In this document: one piece after another, positions 47,373-57,791 of the stretch
Layout of the letters: every line of letters starts with the position of its first letter
How positions within the stretch are numbered: the stretch's first letter is position 1
Origin: Macrostomum hystrix
Taxonomy: Eukaryota > Platyhelminthes > Macrostomidae
NCBI GenBank assembly: GCA_950097015.1
Contig: CATNEN010000003.1
Coordinates: 10,453,501 to 10,517,500, forward strand
Direction: 5' to 3'
Length of the DNA: 64,000 bases
Translations under genes and position numbers: made by a program
Notes under the pieces: model-generated
What the model was told of the DNA's origin: nothing
Database searches by the model: none
The model's input: only the letters and a program-made list of their open reading frames with translations

Positions 47373-48476
47373 ATGAACCCAGACGCAACCGAAGCTTCAT
47401 CAGCCTCCCAGACTCCCTATCTAGTGGGCAACCTGGATCCAGCTATCACTCGCTCCCTAGTAAAAATGCTGCGACCCGCTTTGCTCGGCCAGCAGCAGCA
47501 GCAGCAGCAGCAGCTAGGCCAGTCTGGCAGCATTCCTAGAAAGCCGAAGTGCGCCCGCTGTCGCAATCACGGCACGGTGAGCTGGCTGAAGGGTCACAAG
47601 CGTCATTGTCGATATCGGGACTGCCGGTGCGCCAAGTGCGGCCTGATCGCCGAGAGACAGCGGGTCATGGCGGCGCAGGTGGCGCTGAAACGACAGCAGA
47701 GCGCGGAGGACGCTGTGACAGCTGGACTGCAGTGCCTGCAGGCTGCTGCTGCTGCCGCTGCCGCTGCGGCCTCCGCCACTTCATCGAGTCAGCAACTTGG
47801 CGGTCAGGAATCCGTTCGCGAAATGATGTCATTTGAACCAGAAGATGGTGAGTCGAGTCCTAGTTCATTATTTTATTTTCTGTTTAAGAAGATATTGAAA
47901 CAGTTTAAAAGAATCTGAATTTAGAAAAATGTCACGTTGCACAACGCAATTCCGCCAGGCCAAGCTGACCATTCAGTTGACGCTCCGTTGTCGGTTGAAG
48001 GCGCTTCAGCGGCTCCAAAACTTTTACCACCCGATCCAAATCAACAATGGAGAGCAGCTGACAGGTTATCCGAACAATGCGTCTCCAATCAGCCCAGAAT
48101 TGCACCTCATCAGGTTCTGAGTCGGCTGTTTCCTGCGCTACAGCCGGCACTGCTCTGCCGTGTGCTCAACGATTGCCACGGTGAGCCGTTGAAGGCGATC
48201 GAATTTCTGCTGCTGTCCGGGGCGGAGTTTCTTAGAAACGGTGCCAACGAGCAGCCGATTCCTTGCACAACCGGCTCGCCGAGCTTGCTGCTGCAGGCTG
48301 CTGCTGCTGCTGCTGCTACCGCTGCAAACACCACCCACCACCCACTGGGAATGCTGCTTCCTCTGCCACCAGATGCTAGACAATTTTGCTGGCCGCTGAT
48401 GCCGCAGCAGGCGCCACCTGCTCAATCGCATCCGTCGACATTCTCCATATTCAACAATGGAGTCGGCCCCCAATAA
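47373..48476 (+). CDS. DMRT transcription factor with DM and DMA domains, 2 exons, 330 aa
   Basis: DM-domain proteins bind DNA and commonly act in sexual differentiation, germ cells or neurons. Exons 47373-47847 and 47959-48476 (intron 111 nt, GTGAGT...CCGCCAG) give 331 codons with TAA, phase 1 kept. The DM domain (about residues 57-109) has the paired zinc-site pattern [18 protein letters not shown] and CAKC, then [15 protein letters not shown] as recognition tail. A DMA domain (about 208-245, [20 protein letters not shown], then LKAIEFLL) places it with the DMRTA/Dmrt4-5-like group rather than Dmrt1. Poly-Gln (about 40-47) and poly-Ala tracts (124-133 and near the C-terminus) are present. 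The acceptor was chosen by phase because an earlier TTTAG leads to a stop; its pyrimidine tract is weak, so the exact join deserves care. Confidence 0.93.
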
Positions 48477-48576
48477 CTGGCCGATGAAGGACGGAGTGAA
48501 ATTTTGAAATAGACAACCGAGTTTGCTGTGTTTCTAGCTTTTTTAGATCCTTTTAGATTTTTTGTCGTATTTAGGA

Positions 48577-49222
48577 GTGACATTGGATGATCCAGGCTGA
48601 CGTTGATTGATCCTGAGTGACATTGATAGATCCAGAGTGACATTGATAGATCCAGAGTGACAATGATTGATCCAGAGTGACAATGATTGATCCAAAGTGA
48701 CATTGATTGATCCTGAGTGACAATGGATTGTTTCTGAGTGACAATGGATCGATCTAGAGTAACATTGATTGATCCAGAGTGAAAATATTGATCCTGAGTG
48801 ACAATAATTGATCCAGACTGACAATGGATTGATTCAGAGTGGCAGTGATTGATCAAGAGTGACAATGGATTGATTCAGAGTGGCAGTGATTGATCAAGAG
48901 TGACAATGGATTGATTCAGAGTGGCAGTGATTGATCAAGTGTGACAATGGATTGATTCAGAGTGACAATGGATTGATCCAGAGTGACAATGGATTGTTTC
49001 TAAGTGACAATATTGATCCAGAGTGACAATGGATTGATTTAGAGTGACAATGGATTGATTCAGAGCGACATTTATTGATCCAGAGTGACAATGGATTGAT
49101 TCAGAGTGACAATTACGCATTAAAGAGTGCCATCATTTGATCAAGAGTGTCATTAATTGATCAAGAGTGTCATTAATTGATCAAGAGTGTCATTAATTGA
49201 TCATGAGTGACCTTAATTGATT
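48577..49222. repeat. minisatellite, ~20-22-bp degenerate unit
   Basis: Units such as TTGATTGATCCAGAGTGACA with many changes, about 30 copies; the last part shifts to TCAAGAGTGTCATTAATTGA. It starts about 100 bp after the DMRT stop, so it may be in the 3'UTR. Confidence 0.88.
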
Positions 49223-49930
49223 CAGAAGATCAATCATAGTATCTTACCAATATAGCGTCATATGAACCCAAAGTCATGAAGCTAGATTGCTAAATCAAAT
49301 CTCTCTTTTAGATTTAGTCCAGTCTTCAAGCCAGTCTCTGAACTGTTAGTTAAAATCACTCAATTCTAAAGCTTGGTTGTGTCCAGAAAATATTTTAAAC
49401 ATAATTGTGTAGTTTAGTTTATTATAATCAATCATTTAATAAGAGACGTAGTTTAGCATAAAATATTGTATTTGAAACTTAACTTAGTCTTACAGTGTGC
49501 GTCCTGTAGCTGTTTCTGCTTAACAATGAATTTTATTTTTAACGCAACGAAAAAACGGTTTAGTTAAAGCATCAAACTGGTAAGTCGCTTGTAGCTTGAC
49601 AAATATTTGATTGAGTACATTTGAGCAGACTAAAAAATGCCGCAAGTTTTGTTAAAATATCAAACTCCGTGTTTGCGCAGAAAATAAGTGTCGACAAAGT
49701 GTCGAAAATTGGCTTTAGCTTCAATTTCTGGCCTTTTGTTTGCTAATTATTAAGGCAAAATTGACTGAAAAGTAACTCTCAAAACTTGCTAAGTAACGCG
49801 CGACACGAAATGAAAGTAAATTTAGCTGAAATTTTAATTAACTTGCACAGCTGCATAGCTACACGTATGGAGAGAATCAAGGAAGAATGAAAATAGGGAA
49901 GGGGTCGAATACACAAAAGAGGGCGTGTAG
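49223..49930. other. gene-free stretch
   Basis: AT-rich DNA with nothing recognised. Confidence 0.6.
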
Positions 49931-50722
49931 GGGAAAAGAGATGGGGAAGAGAGGGGAGAAGGAGAAGAGAAGAGAAGGAATAAAAAGGAGAAGAGAGAGG
50001 GGAGCAAATTGGTGGAAGAAAGGGGAGAAAAAAGGAAGAAGATATGGGAAATGAGAGGGGAGAAGAGAGGGGAGAAGAGAGGGGAGAAGAGAGGGGAGAA
50101 GAGAGGGGAGAAGAGAGGGGAGAAGAGAGGGGAGAAGAGAAGGAGAAGAGAGGAAAGAAGAGTGGGGAGAAGAGAGGGGAGAAGAGTGGGGAGAAAAGAG
50201 GGGAGAAGAGAGGGGAGAAGAGAGGGGAGAAGAGAAGGAGAAGAGAGGAAAGAAGAGTGGGGAGAAGAGTGGGGAGAAGAGATGGGAGAAGAGATGAAAG
50301 AAGAGATGAAAGATGGGAGAAGAGAGGGGAGAAGAGAGGGGAGAAGAGTGGGGAGAAGAGATGGGAGAAGAGAGGGGAGAAGAGATGGGAGAAGAGTGGG
50401 GAGAAGAGATGGGAGAAGAGAGGGGAGAAGAGATGGGAGAAGAGAGGGGAGAAGAGAGGGGAGAAGAGATGGGAGAAGAGATGAAAGATGGGAGAAGAGA
50501 TGAAAGATGGGAGAAGAGAGGAGAATAGAGGGAAGAAGAGATGGGAGAAGAGAGGGGAGAAGAGAGGGGAGAAGAGTGGGGAGAAGAGAGGGGAGAAGAG
50601 AGGGGAGAAGAGAGGGGAGAAGAGTGGGGAGAAGAGAGGGGAGAAGAGATGGGAGAAGAGATGGGAGAAGAGAGGGGAGAAGAGAGGGGAGAAGAGAGGG
50701 GAGAAGAGAGGAGAAGACAGGT
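49931..50722. repeat. homopurine minisatellite, 12-bp unit
   Basis: Unit GGGGAGAAGAGA, over 60 copies, with GATGGGAGAAGAG, GTGGGG and GATGAAAGATGG variants. The plus strand is almost free of pyrimidines over nearly 800 bases. Glu/Arg/Lys-rich open frames in every plus frame are artefacts. Confidence 0.94.
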
Positions 50723-51217
50723 GGAGATCTGGATCTAATGGATTAATCGTGTCGCGCGGCGTATGAATTTTATCAGCACACCAGGTCTTATCACATCAGA
50801 CATACGCACACAGCCTGTTATTTTAGCAATGAGAAAGGATTGCAAATGCCAAATGCGCAACATCTGTGTCAGTCCGAAAGCAATTTTCAAACGGTAAGAA
50901 AATCGAACACCCGTTAAACGCTGTCATCTACTTGTAAGTAAACGATTTTTAAGGCCAACACCGAAATCTCACCTGTCAATCATTTTAGCTTCTTTTTTAG
51001 TTTAGCAATCGAAAAAAAATTCAATTCAAGTGGCTAGTTGTGTGAATTTTAGTGAACAAAAAATCACAGGCTAAAACACACATTTAGTAGTCACATCTGG
51101 TGTGTGTGCCTCGCAACACCTCTTGATTAACTCCTCTTGATTAACTTTGCTAGCTCACCAAATCATCATCAGAAATGTTGATCCATATGGTTGACTTTCA
51201 CAAAAAAATCGATCATT
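50723..51217. other. gene-free stretch
   Basis: AT-rich spacer; nothing recognised. Confidence 0.6.
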
Positions 51218-51465
51218 CGGTTTGGGCGCCATCATGAAGTAGGAACAGGGGGTATTTGAAATACCCCCGACGAAAAATATAGCTTGATTTATAAAATGTT
51301 TATTTTCTTTTAGGTAGATAATTTCATTGTGTAACTCAGATAAAAATATAAAGATCGTTATGTTTTCTTTGTCAAAGTGTGTTACAAACATGCCTTGTGA
51401 GATAAGAAATCTTTGTTTAGAAAAGATACAAAAATACAAAAGTTTTTATTCGGATTCACTCGAGA
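51218..51465. repeat. dispersed repeat copy 1
   Basis: About 245 bp, from a palindrome-like GGGGGTATTTGAAATACCCC through AATATAGCTTGATTTATAA to TTTTTATTCGGATTCAC. It matches 51850-52087 closely, and its first part matches a fragment at about 44757-44800 inside the SLC16-like gene. No coding content; a transposon type was not recognised. Confidence 0.8.
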
Positions 51466-51850
51466 ATCCCTCTAGGGAAATCCGAGAATCCCTCTAGGGA
51501 AATCCGAGAATCCCTCTAGGGAAATCCGAGAATCCCTCTAGGGAAATCCGAGAATCCCTCTAGGGAAATCCGAGAATCCCTCTAGGGAAATCTGAGAATC
51601 CTTCTAGGGAAATCCCAGAATTTACGCAACTCTAAAAGAAAACTTTAAGGATAGCCTAAGAATCCTATCAGAAAAATCTAAGAATACTTAAATCTTTGGA
51701 TCTTTCATCTTTCATTTCCAGGAAAACCTAGAATCTTTCCAGGAAAACCTAGAATCTTTCCAGGAAAATCTTAAATCTTTCTAGGAAAACCTAGAATCTT
51801 CCAGGAAAACCTAGAAGCTTTCTAGGAAAATTACAGAAAAACTCCATCGA
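51465..51850. repeat. 22-bp minisatellite plus segment duplicated from the GRK last intron
   Basis: Seven to eight units of CGAGAATCCCTCTAGGGAAA type, then ATTTACGCAACTCTAAAAGA, then degenerate AGGAAAACCTAGAATCTTTC units and AATTACAGAAAAACTCCATC. The same order of segments is found at 58256-59352 in the last intron of the GRK gene, with more copies there. Confidence 0.85.
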
Positions 51851-52087
51851 AGTAGAGTGAAGTAGGCAGTGGGTATTTGAAATACCCCCCGACGAAAAAT
51901 ATAGCTTGATTTATAATAATTTTTTTCTTTTAAGTAGATAATTTCATTCTGCAACTCAGATAAAAATATAAAGAGCATTATATTTTCTTTGTCAAAGTGT
52001 GTTACAAACATGCCTTGTGAGATAAGAAGTATTTGTTTAGAAAAGCTAGAAAAGATACAAAAATACAAAAGTTTTTATTCGGATTCA
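51850..52087. repeat. dispersed repeat copy 2
   Basis: Second copy of the repeat at 51218-51465, in the same orientation, ending at the same TATTCGGATTCAC. The two copies bracket the GRK-intron-like segment. Confidence 0.8.
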
Positions 52088-52589
52088 CCGCAGCTGAATA
52101 TGTACTCGTATGAGCAATGAGATTATGGAGAAGTTCTGTTAAAGTCTAGATTGTTGCGAAATTGCAATTGTTAGCAAAAGCGCGAATAACTCTAAAACAG
52201 AGAAATTTATAAATAGCCGAAAACGAAAGCTAATACTACTTGCACTATTTGCGGCAGTAGTAGGTAGCGGATAACGATAGAAAATTGCGAAAAAAAACTG
52301 TTATTTATTATCCTAAGAAATTGATTCGATGAAAAATGTTGCTAAAGTGCTTGTCACTGTGTAAAATAGTTTTTTTATTAATAAAATTTGTTGCAGCTAA
52401 GGGTCAGTCAATCATATCACCTGGTAGGTGGGATCAATAAGGGCAATTGTTGGCTTGTTCAATAAATTGGTCGGGCAAAAATCCTAATTGGTGAGGTAAC
52501 TCTTCGACCTGCACACCTATTCATTTACCAACCCTGAAAATTGCAATCTTATCGAAATTAAATTTGTCCAGAAATTCAACCCACCTTTT
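52088..52589. other. gene-free stretch
   Basis: AT-rich DNA; no gene or array. Confidence 0.6.
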
Positions 52590-53035
52590 GTAGATGTATC
52601 AGTCGATTAATTATATCACCTCAGCTTGTGAAGCGAGCAATTATCTCACCTACAAGGTGTATCGGTCGAGCAATTATCTCACAAAAGTTTTTTTAAGGGA
52701 GCAATTATCTCACCTACAAGGTGTATCAGCCGAGCAATTATCTCACCTACAAGGTGTATCAGCCGAGCAATTATCTCACCTACAAGGTGTATCAGCCGAG
52801 CAATTATCTCACCTACAAGGTGTATCAGCCGAGCAATTATCTCACCTACAAGGTGTATCAGCCGAGCAATTATCTCACCTACAAGGTGTATCAGTCGAGC
52901 AATTATCTCACCTACAAGGTGTATCAGCCGAGCAATTATCTCACCTACAAGGTGTATCAGCCGGGCAATTATCTCACAAAATTTTTTCAAGGGAGCAATT
53001 ATCTCACCTACAAGGTGTATATTTGCCGAGCAATT
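52590..53035. repeat. minisatellite, 33-bp unit
   Basis: About 12 units with GAGCAATTATCTCACCTACA followed by AGGTGTATCAGCC. Two units near 52680 and 52975 carry an AAAATTTTTTCAAGGG-type change. The 33-bp period gives open frames on both strands (artefacts). It lies about 80 bp past the stop of the minus-strand IF1 gene. Confidence 0.93.
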
Positions 53036-53117
53036 TACTTATCAACTGTTGTTAATTTAAAACTACTTGTCATTTAACAGACGAAATCTATATCACAGAA
53101 TCAGGTACGAGAGAGAA

Positions 53118-53483
53118 TCAATGCTTCTTTTCCTCGACACCCTTAGTGGCCGTATCTAGCTTATCAATGCTAGCTTTGTACTTCCTAATCGACTCCAGGT
53201 GGTGAGCAATCTCTTGCTCGTGATGCTCAACTTCGTCTTTCAAGCGTCGCTGCATGCCGGCGAGTTGTTCGCGCTGAAGCCTACGAAAGTACTCCTCCTC
53301 TTTGGCCGCCTGAGCTTTGCCCATTGAGCCGCCGGCCTCCCTAATTGAGCCGCCGCTGCCGCCGCCTTTACCGGCTCCGCGGCCAAGTTCATTGCCGGAT
53401 AAATATCGAAAGTTAAAACCGCTGGATACTACTGAGAGCGACCGAGATCGAAATAGTAGTCTGGTGAAGCTGAGTTGCGACAT
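53118..53483 (-). CDS. mitochondrial F1-ATPase inhibitor IF1, 121 aa, single coding exon
   Basis: IF1 binds the F1 part of ATP synthase and blocks ATP hydrolysis when the matrix becomes acid. The protein starts with an Arg/Ser/Phe-rich, acid-free stretch (residues 1-28) typical of a mitochondrial import signal. Next come a Gly-rich linker and the conserved inhibitory segment GSIREAGGSMGKAQAAKEEE, then YFRRLQREQLAGM. The rest (EVEHHEQEIAHHLESIRKYK) is the His-rich coiled coil that in animal IF1 mediates pH-dependent oligomerisation. Length fits the family (about 100-120 aa before processing). A strong acceptor (TTTTTTCACTCCTTACAG) lies about 25 bp before the ATG, so an upstream non-coding exon or a trans-splice leader is likely. 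The Gly linker is longer than I would expect. Confidence 0.93.
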   Translation of the reverse strand: MSQLSFTRLLFRSRSLSVVSSGFNFRYLSGNELGRGAGKGGGSGGSIREAGGSMGKAQAAKEEEYFRRLQREQLAGMQRRLKDEVEHHEQEIAHHLESIRKYKASIDKLDTATKGVEEKKH

Positions 53484-53589
53484 CCTTGCGGCTTTTGTTT
53501 AATGCTCTGTAAGGAGTGAAAAAATGGACTTCATTGAATTTTATTCTACCTAATATTAAAGTTCAAGGGATGGAATGAAATATGAGCAT

Positions 53590-53860
53590 CTGGGATGAGA
53601 GAGACCGATTGAAGTGAGAATCTGATCATGAGGATCTGGGAGAATGACCACTGCTCAACATGAGGATCTGGGAGAATGACCACTGCTCAACATGAGGATC
53701 TGGGAGAATGACCACTGCTCAACATGAGGATCTGGGAGAATGACCACTGCTCAACATTAGGATCTGGGAGAATGACCACTGCTCAACATGAGGATCTGGG
53801 ACAATGACCACTGCTCATCATGAGGATCTGGGAAAATAACCACTGCTCATCATGAGGATC
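53590..53860. repeat. minisatellite, 32-bp unit, split by a SINE
   Basis: About seven units containing CATGAGGATCTGGGAGAATG followed by ACCACTGCTCAA. Similar units resume after the SINE (about 54068-54110), showing that the SINE landed inside the array. Confidence 0.9.
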
Positions 53861-53863
53861 TTA

Positions 53864-54069
53864 GGGGGGTCGGTGGCAGAGCGGTTAACGCGTTTGCCTC
53901 TCGCACCACGGTCCCTAAGTTCGATTCCACGGCGAGGCCACATTTATTTGGGGCGCAGCCGCGGAGAGAAGGCTTGGGGGCTTGTCGTGCAATTTACGCC
54001 CTTGAGGGCCAACCTCCAAGGCACAGTGAGAGTGTACACTGCCTGACGATGAGAGAGTAAGGGCAGATC
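53864..54069 (+). mobile_element. SINE family B copy, 3'-truncated
   Basis: Runs from GGGGGGTCGGTGGCAGAGCG to GAGAGTAAGGGCAGAT, with GTTCGATTCCACGGCGAGGC as B-box half and the body TTTACGCCCTTGAGGGCCAA. It is inserted into the 32-bp minisatellite. Confidence 0.8.
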
Positions 54070-54119
54070 TGAGAGAATGTGACCCCTGCTCAAACTGATC
54101 CAATCTGGGAGACAAAAGT

Positions 54120-56210
54120 GCTAATAAAATTTACAAAACGGAAATAAAAAAGCAGAAAACAAACTTCAACTATAGCAGTTTTATTATTTAGAATCGCGTG
54201 TTCACTCAAGAATCATCGAGAGATAATAAATAAACTATCTTTCAACAGAAAATCAACATGACCCAAGGTGATAACAGAGTGTTAATATAAAATTTAGTTC
54301 GTAAGCCGAAAAAGATCATGACTAGAGACAGACCGAATTAAGGACAATAAAAAATGAAAGAGAAAATCAACACAGTTAAACGCTAGGAACAACAGATTCG
54401 AAATATCTATTGTAGTAAAAATATGCTTTACGATAGGTACATCGTGCACTAGAAAAATTTTAAACTCCAGCCACGATTAGTTTATGATGAGAAAAGTTTC
54501 TTTGTCTTAATTTTAACTGCTGTGTTGTGGTGCAAGTTGTACATAAGCTTTATAGCATCTATCGCTATGTGTAGAAAAAAACAGATATAGAGAGATAAAA
54601 ATAAAAAGTAGTACCAGGGCTCAGTGTACAAATGGGAAGAGGAAATATAATTTTCAGTTTCTTTTCATAAACTTTGTCCTCCATTAAAACACTGACTGTA
54701 CATTCGTGGATGAATAAAAAAGTTCTGGATACAAAAAATAAGTACATATTTAAGTACACACTACTGAATAAAAGTGCATTTATTTGCACGCAATTTTAGT
54801 CCAATTTGGTCAAAGGTGCATCCTTTGATGTACGCTGAAATTCAACTTTGATGTACTTTCTACCTCAGGAAGCCTCGAAGGCCGGAGAATCCCTCGCACC
54901 CACATCCTCACAAATGTACACAGGTATAGATGTACATTATAAAAAGCAAGTGTGCCTTCTTTCTGACCCCCTTTGAAGCCGCCACCTCAGGACGCTAAGG
55001 GGAATCCCTCACAGATCTACCCTACTAAATGTACATAGTTAAGGATGTACATTAAAAGTCGGTGTGCCCAACTTCTATTGTCACTTTACATTTATACTAT
55101 GGTCATGTAGTTAATAATTATTGATCCACGACTGCAAACTCAACTTAAAGACAGCAAGCGTAATTAAAAGACTAGATTACAGAAAACTACGTTAGGAGTA
55201 ATACACGACGATAGACTGAATTGTTCACAATACAGTCAACAATACTCGTAGGAAAAAGTACAGCAAAAATATCAAGAACGCGACGGTGTCTAGTGTGTAA
55301 TCCAACAAGAAGTAGAAAAAATATATAATTAAAAATAAGCTGCAGAACAATGTTTAAATATACAGAAATAGAGACGAGATTCCATTAACAAATCTGAACT
55401 GTTTAATATCTTTTTTATAACACGCAGTCTAATATGAACTTCCGTACGGAATAATAAGTTAAAGTGCAGAAATTATCGAGTAATTAAAAAAGTATAAAAC
55501 AGAAAAATTGACAGGACACAATAACAACAAATTGACAGACACTTGAACAACAAGCATACATTGCCTGCTAAATAATAGAGATAATTAACATTTTAGACAA
55601 TACTATTATTAACCTACTTAACCCCGTGGAGTGGAAAATTAGAAAATGGAATTAACATTAGCACACAATACGTAGAAGAGATAGACAAAGAACAGAACAA
55701 AATATGTATTATGCGTTTTTATTAGACAAAATATACTACGATGCCTATTGTAAGTAGCTACTACAATCACAAATGTAGTTGCATACATGTAAAAAAGAAA
55801 AAATTCAGCAGATTTATGTTGTTAAATTTTAGAAAAATATTATTAATCCGAAGATAGGCTAGTTGGTTATAATGCAAGTTAATATTTGTACAAGAGTATT
55901 AAATGTTCAAAGAATGCACTTAGCAATTAGATTAGTTTTTTGAAACGGACAACTAGAATCAGATAATAAGATTAGCGTCCGTTACAAACAAACACAGACA
56001 GACACGCATCTACTGACTACTCTACGGAAAGAGAGTAAAAATGATTGTACTTCACATTATTTGGAGCAAATTAACAATTAGTTACTAAATCTTTACAGCT
56101 CTTACATTAACATTTTTTTCGCTTTATTTATGCTCGATTATTAAATTATAAGATGTTCGTTAGGAAACGATTCTATTAACGTGCCTAGGAGTCGCTTTCA
56201 GTCGGGGGTA
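54120..56210. other. long gene-free AT-rich stretch
   Basis: No supported gene in about 2.1 kb. Two similar segments of about 100 bp occur at roughly 54860-54960 and 54980-55075 (CCACCTCAGG or CTACCTCAGG, then GAATCCCTC, AATGTACA and GATGTACATTA). Part of this could be 3'UTR of the minus-strand GRK gene, but no poly(A) site was fixed. Confidence 0.5.
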
Positions 56211-56211
56211 G

Positions 56212-56460
56212 AGGTTGGTCAGGTTGAATGTACATTCGCGGGGTAGAGGTTGGTCGGGGAGAGCGTACATTCGCGGGATAGAGGTTGGTCAGGGAAATGT
56301 ACAGTAGCGGGTTAGAAGTTGGACGGTGGAATGTACATTCGCGGGGTAGAGCTGGTGGGCGAGAACGTAGATTTGCGGGTTAGAGGTTAGTCAGGGGAAT
56401 GTACATTAGCGGGGTAGAGGTTGGACGGTGGAATGTAAATTCGAGGCGTAGGGGTGGGTT
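56212..56460. repeat. degenerate minisatellite, ~36-40-bp unit
   Basis: About six imperfect units containing GGGTAGAGGTTGGTC and AATGTACATTCGCG. The following 56461-56929 is ordinary AT-rich DNA with no gene seen. Confidence 0.8.
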
Positions 56461-56929
56461 ACATTCTGGTTGTGCTAATTGGCTTTGTTAACTGTCGAAA
56501 ATGCTCAATAACCCCTGAGTCACTTAAAAAAGTAGCAATATGAGGTCAATGAATAACACAAGAGTGCAAACTCTAGCCAACGCTAGCAGACAGTCCTTTA
56601 GTTTCTATGATGAGTAAAAGACGCACTCAGTTATACGCACAACACGCAGGAGAAAATAAAAAAAACTGCTTTAAGTGTGCATCTTGAAAGAGAGAGACTG
56701 ACAAGGAGACGGGGAGCCAAATGATACAGGGGAGAAAAACAGGGATTATCTAAGGGAAGTCTACAATTTGAGACAAAAAACACAATTTAAACAGACAGAC
56801 AAAAGTTCGGCATTGTCTGGCATTGATACACGGAAAGACAGACTAAAAAAGAACAGCTTTTTTTCTTAAAGTATTAAGGGACACTGAAATGGGAGTGAAA
56901 TTAAATTGACTGAAAAGGTGAAAAGCTTC

Positions 56930-57575
56930 AATTCCCTAAGACCCCGGGAGACCTGTAATCCCAAATCCTAGATTACCGATTCCTAAAACCCCGGGAAAAC
57001 TGTGATCCCAAATCCTAGATTACCGATCCCTAAACCCCGGGAAAACTGTGATCCCAAATCCTAGATTACCGATCCCTAAACCCCGGTTTGCGATCCCAAA
57101 TCCTAGATTACCGATCCCTAAAACCCCGGGAAAACTGTGATCCCAAATCCTAGATTACCGATCCCTAAAACTTCGGGAAAACTGTGATCCCAAATCCTAG
57201 ATTACCGATCCCTAAAACCTCGGGAAAACTGTGATCCCAAATCCTAGATTACCGATCCCTAAAACCCCGGGAAAACTGTGATCCCAAATCCTAGATTACC
57301 GATCCCTAAACCCAGGGATAACTGTGATCCCAAATCCTAGATTACCGATCCCTAAAACCCCGGGAAAACTGTGATCACAAATCCTAGATTACCGATCCCT
57401 AAACCCCGGGAAAACTGTGATCCCAAATCCTAGATTACCGATCCCTAAAACCCCGGGAAAACTGTGATCACAAATCCTAGATTACCGATCCCTAAACCCC
57501 GGGAAAACTGTGATCCCAAATCCTAGATTACCGATCCCTAAAACCCCGGGAAAACTGTGATCACAAATCCTAGAT
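56930..57575. repeat. minisatellite, 45/46-bp unit
   Basis: About 14 units with AAACCCCGGGAAAACTGTGA, then TCCCAAATCCTAGATTACCG and ATCCCT. It lies about 220 bp beyond the GRK stop codon on the minus strand, possibly in its 3'UTR. Confidence 0.92.
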
Positions 57576-57791
57576 TTAAAATACAGTCACTTAATGTCAT
57601 TCTTATAAACAGAAGCTTTAATTTGCAAAAATAGGAAAAAAGAAACCAGAATGAAAACCAGACAGATAACTAGAAACAGACAGACAACACACAAGAAACA
57701 ACTTGAGAATAATCAAAAGCTCTGCGCGATCTGTAAATATTTTGTTCTAGTTTTCTTTTTTTTAGAAAAAGAAAGCAAACAATTTGTTAGT

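Noticed and set aside
47549-48473. Alternative frames overlapping the DMRT exons
   Set aside because: The frame with the DM and DMA domains is decisive; the others are by-products of CAG/GCT-rich codons.
51155-52068. Two similar minus-strand small proteins (MYFCIFSKQRFLISQGMF and relatives)
   Set aside because: They are the same dispersed non-coding repeat read twice; the frames diverge at their ends and match no known family.
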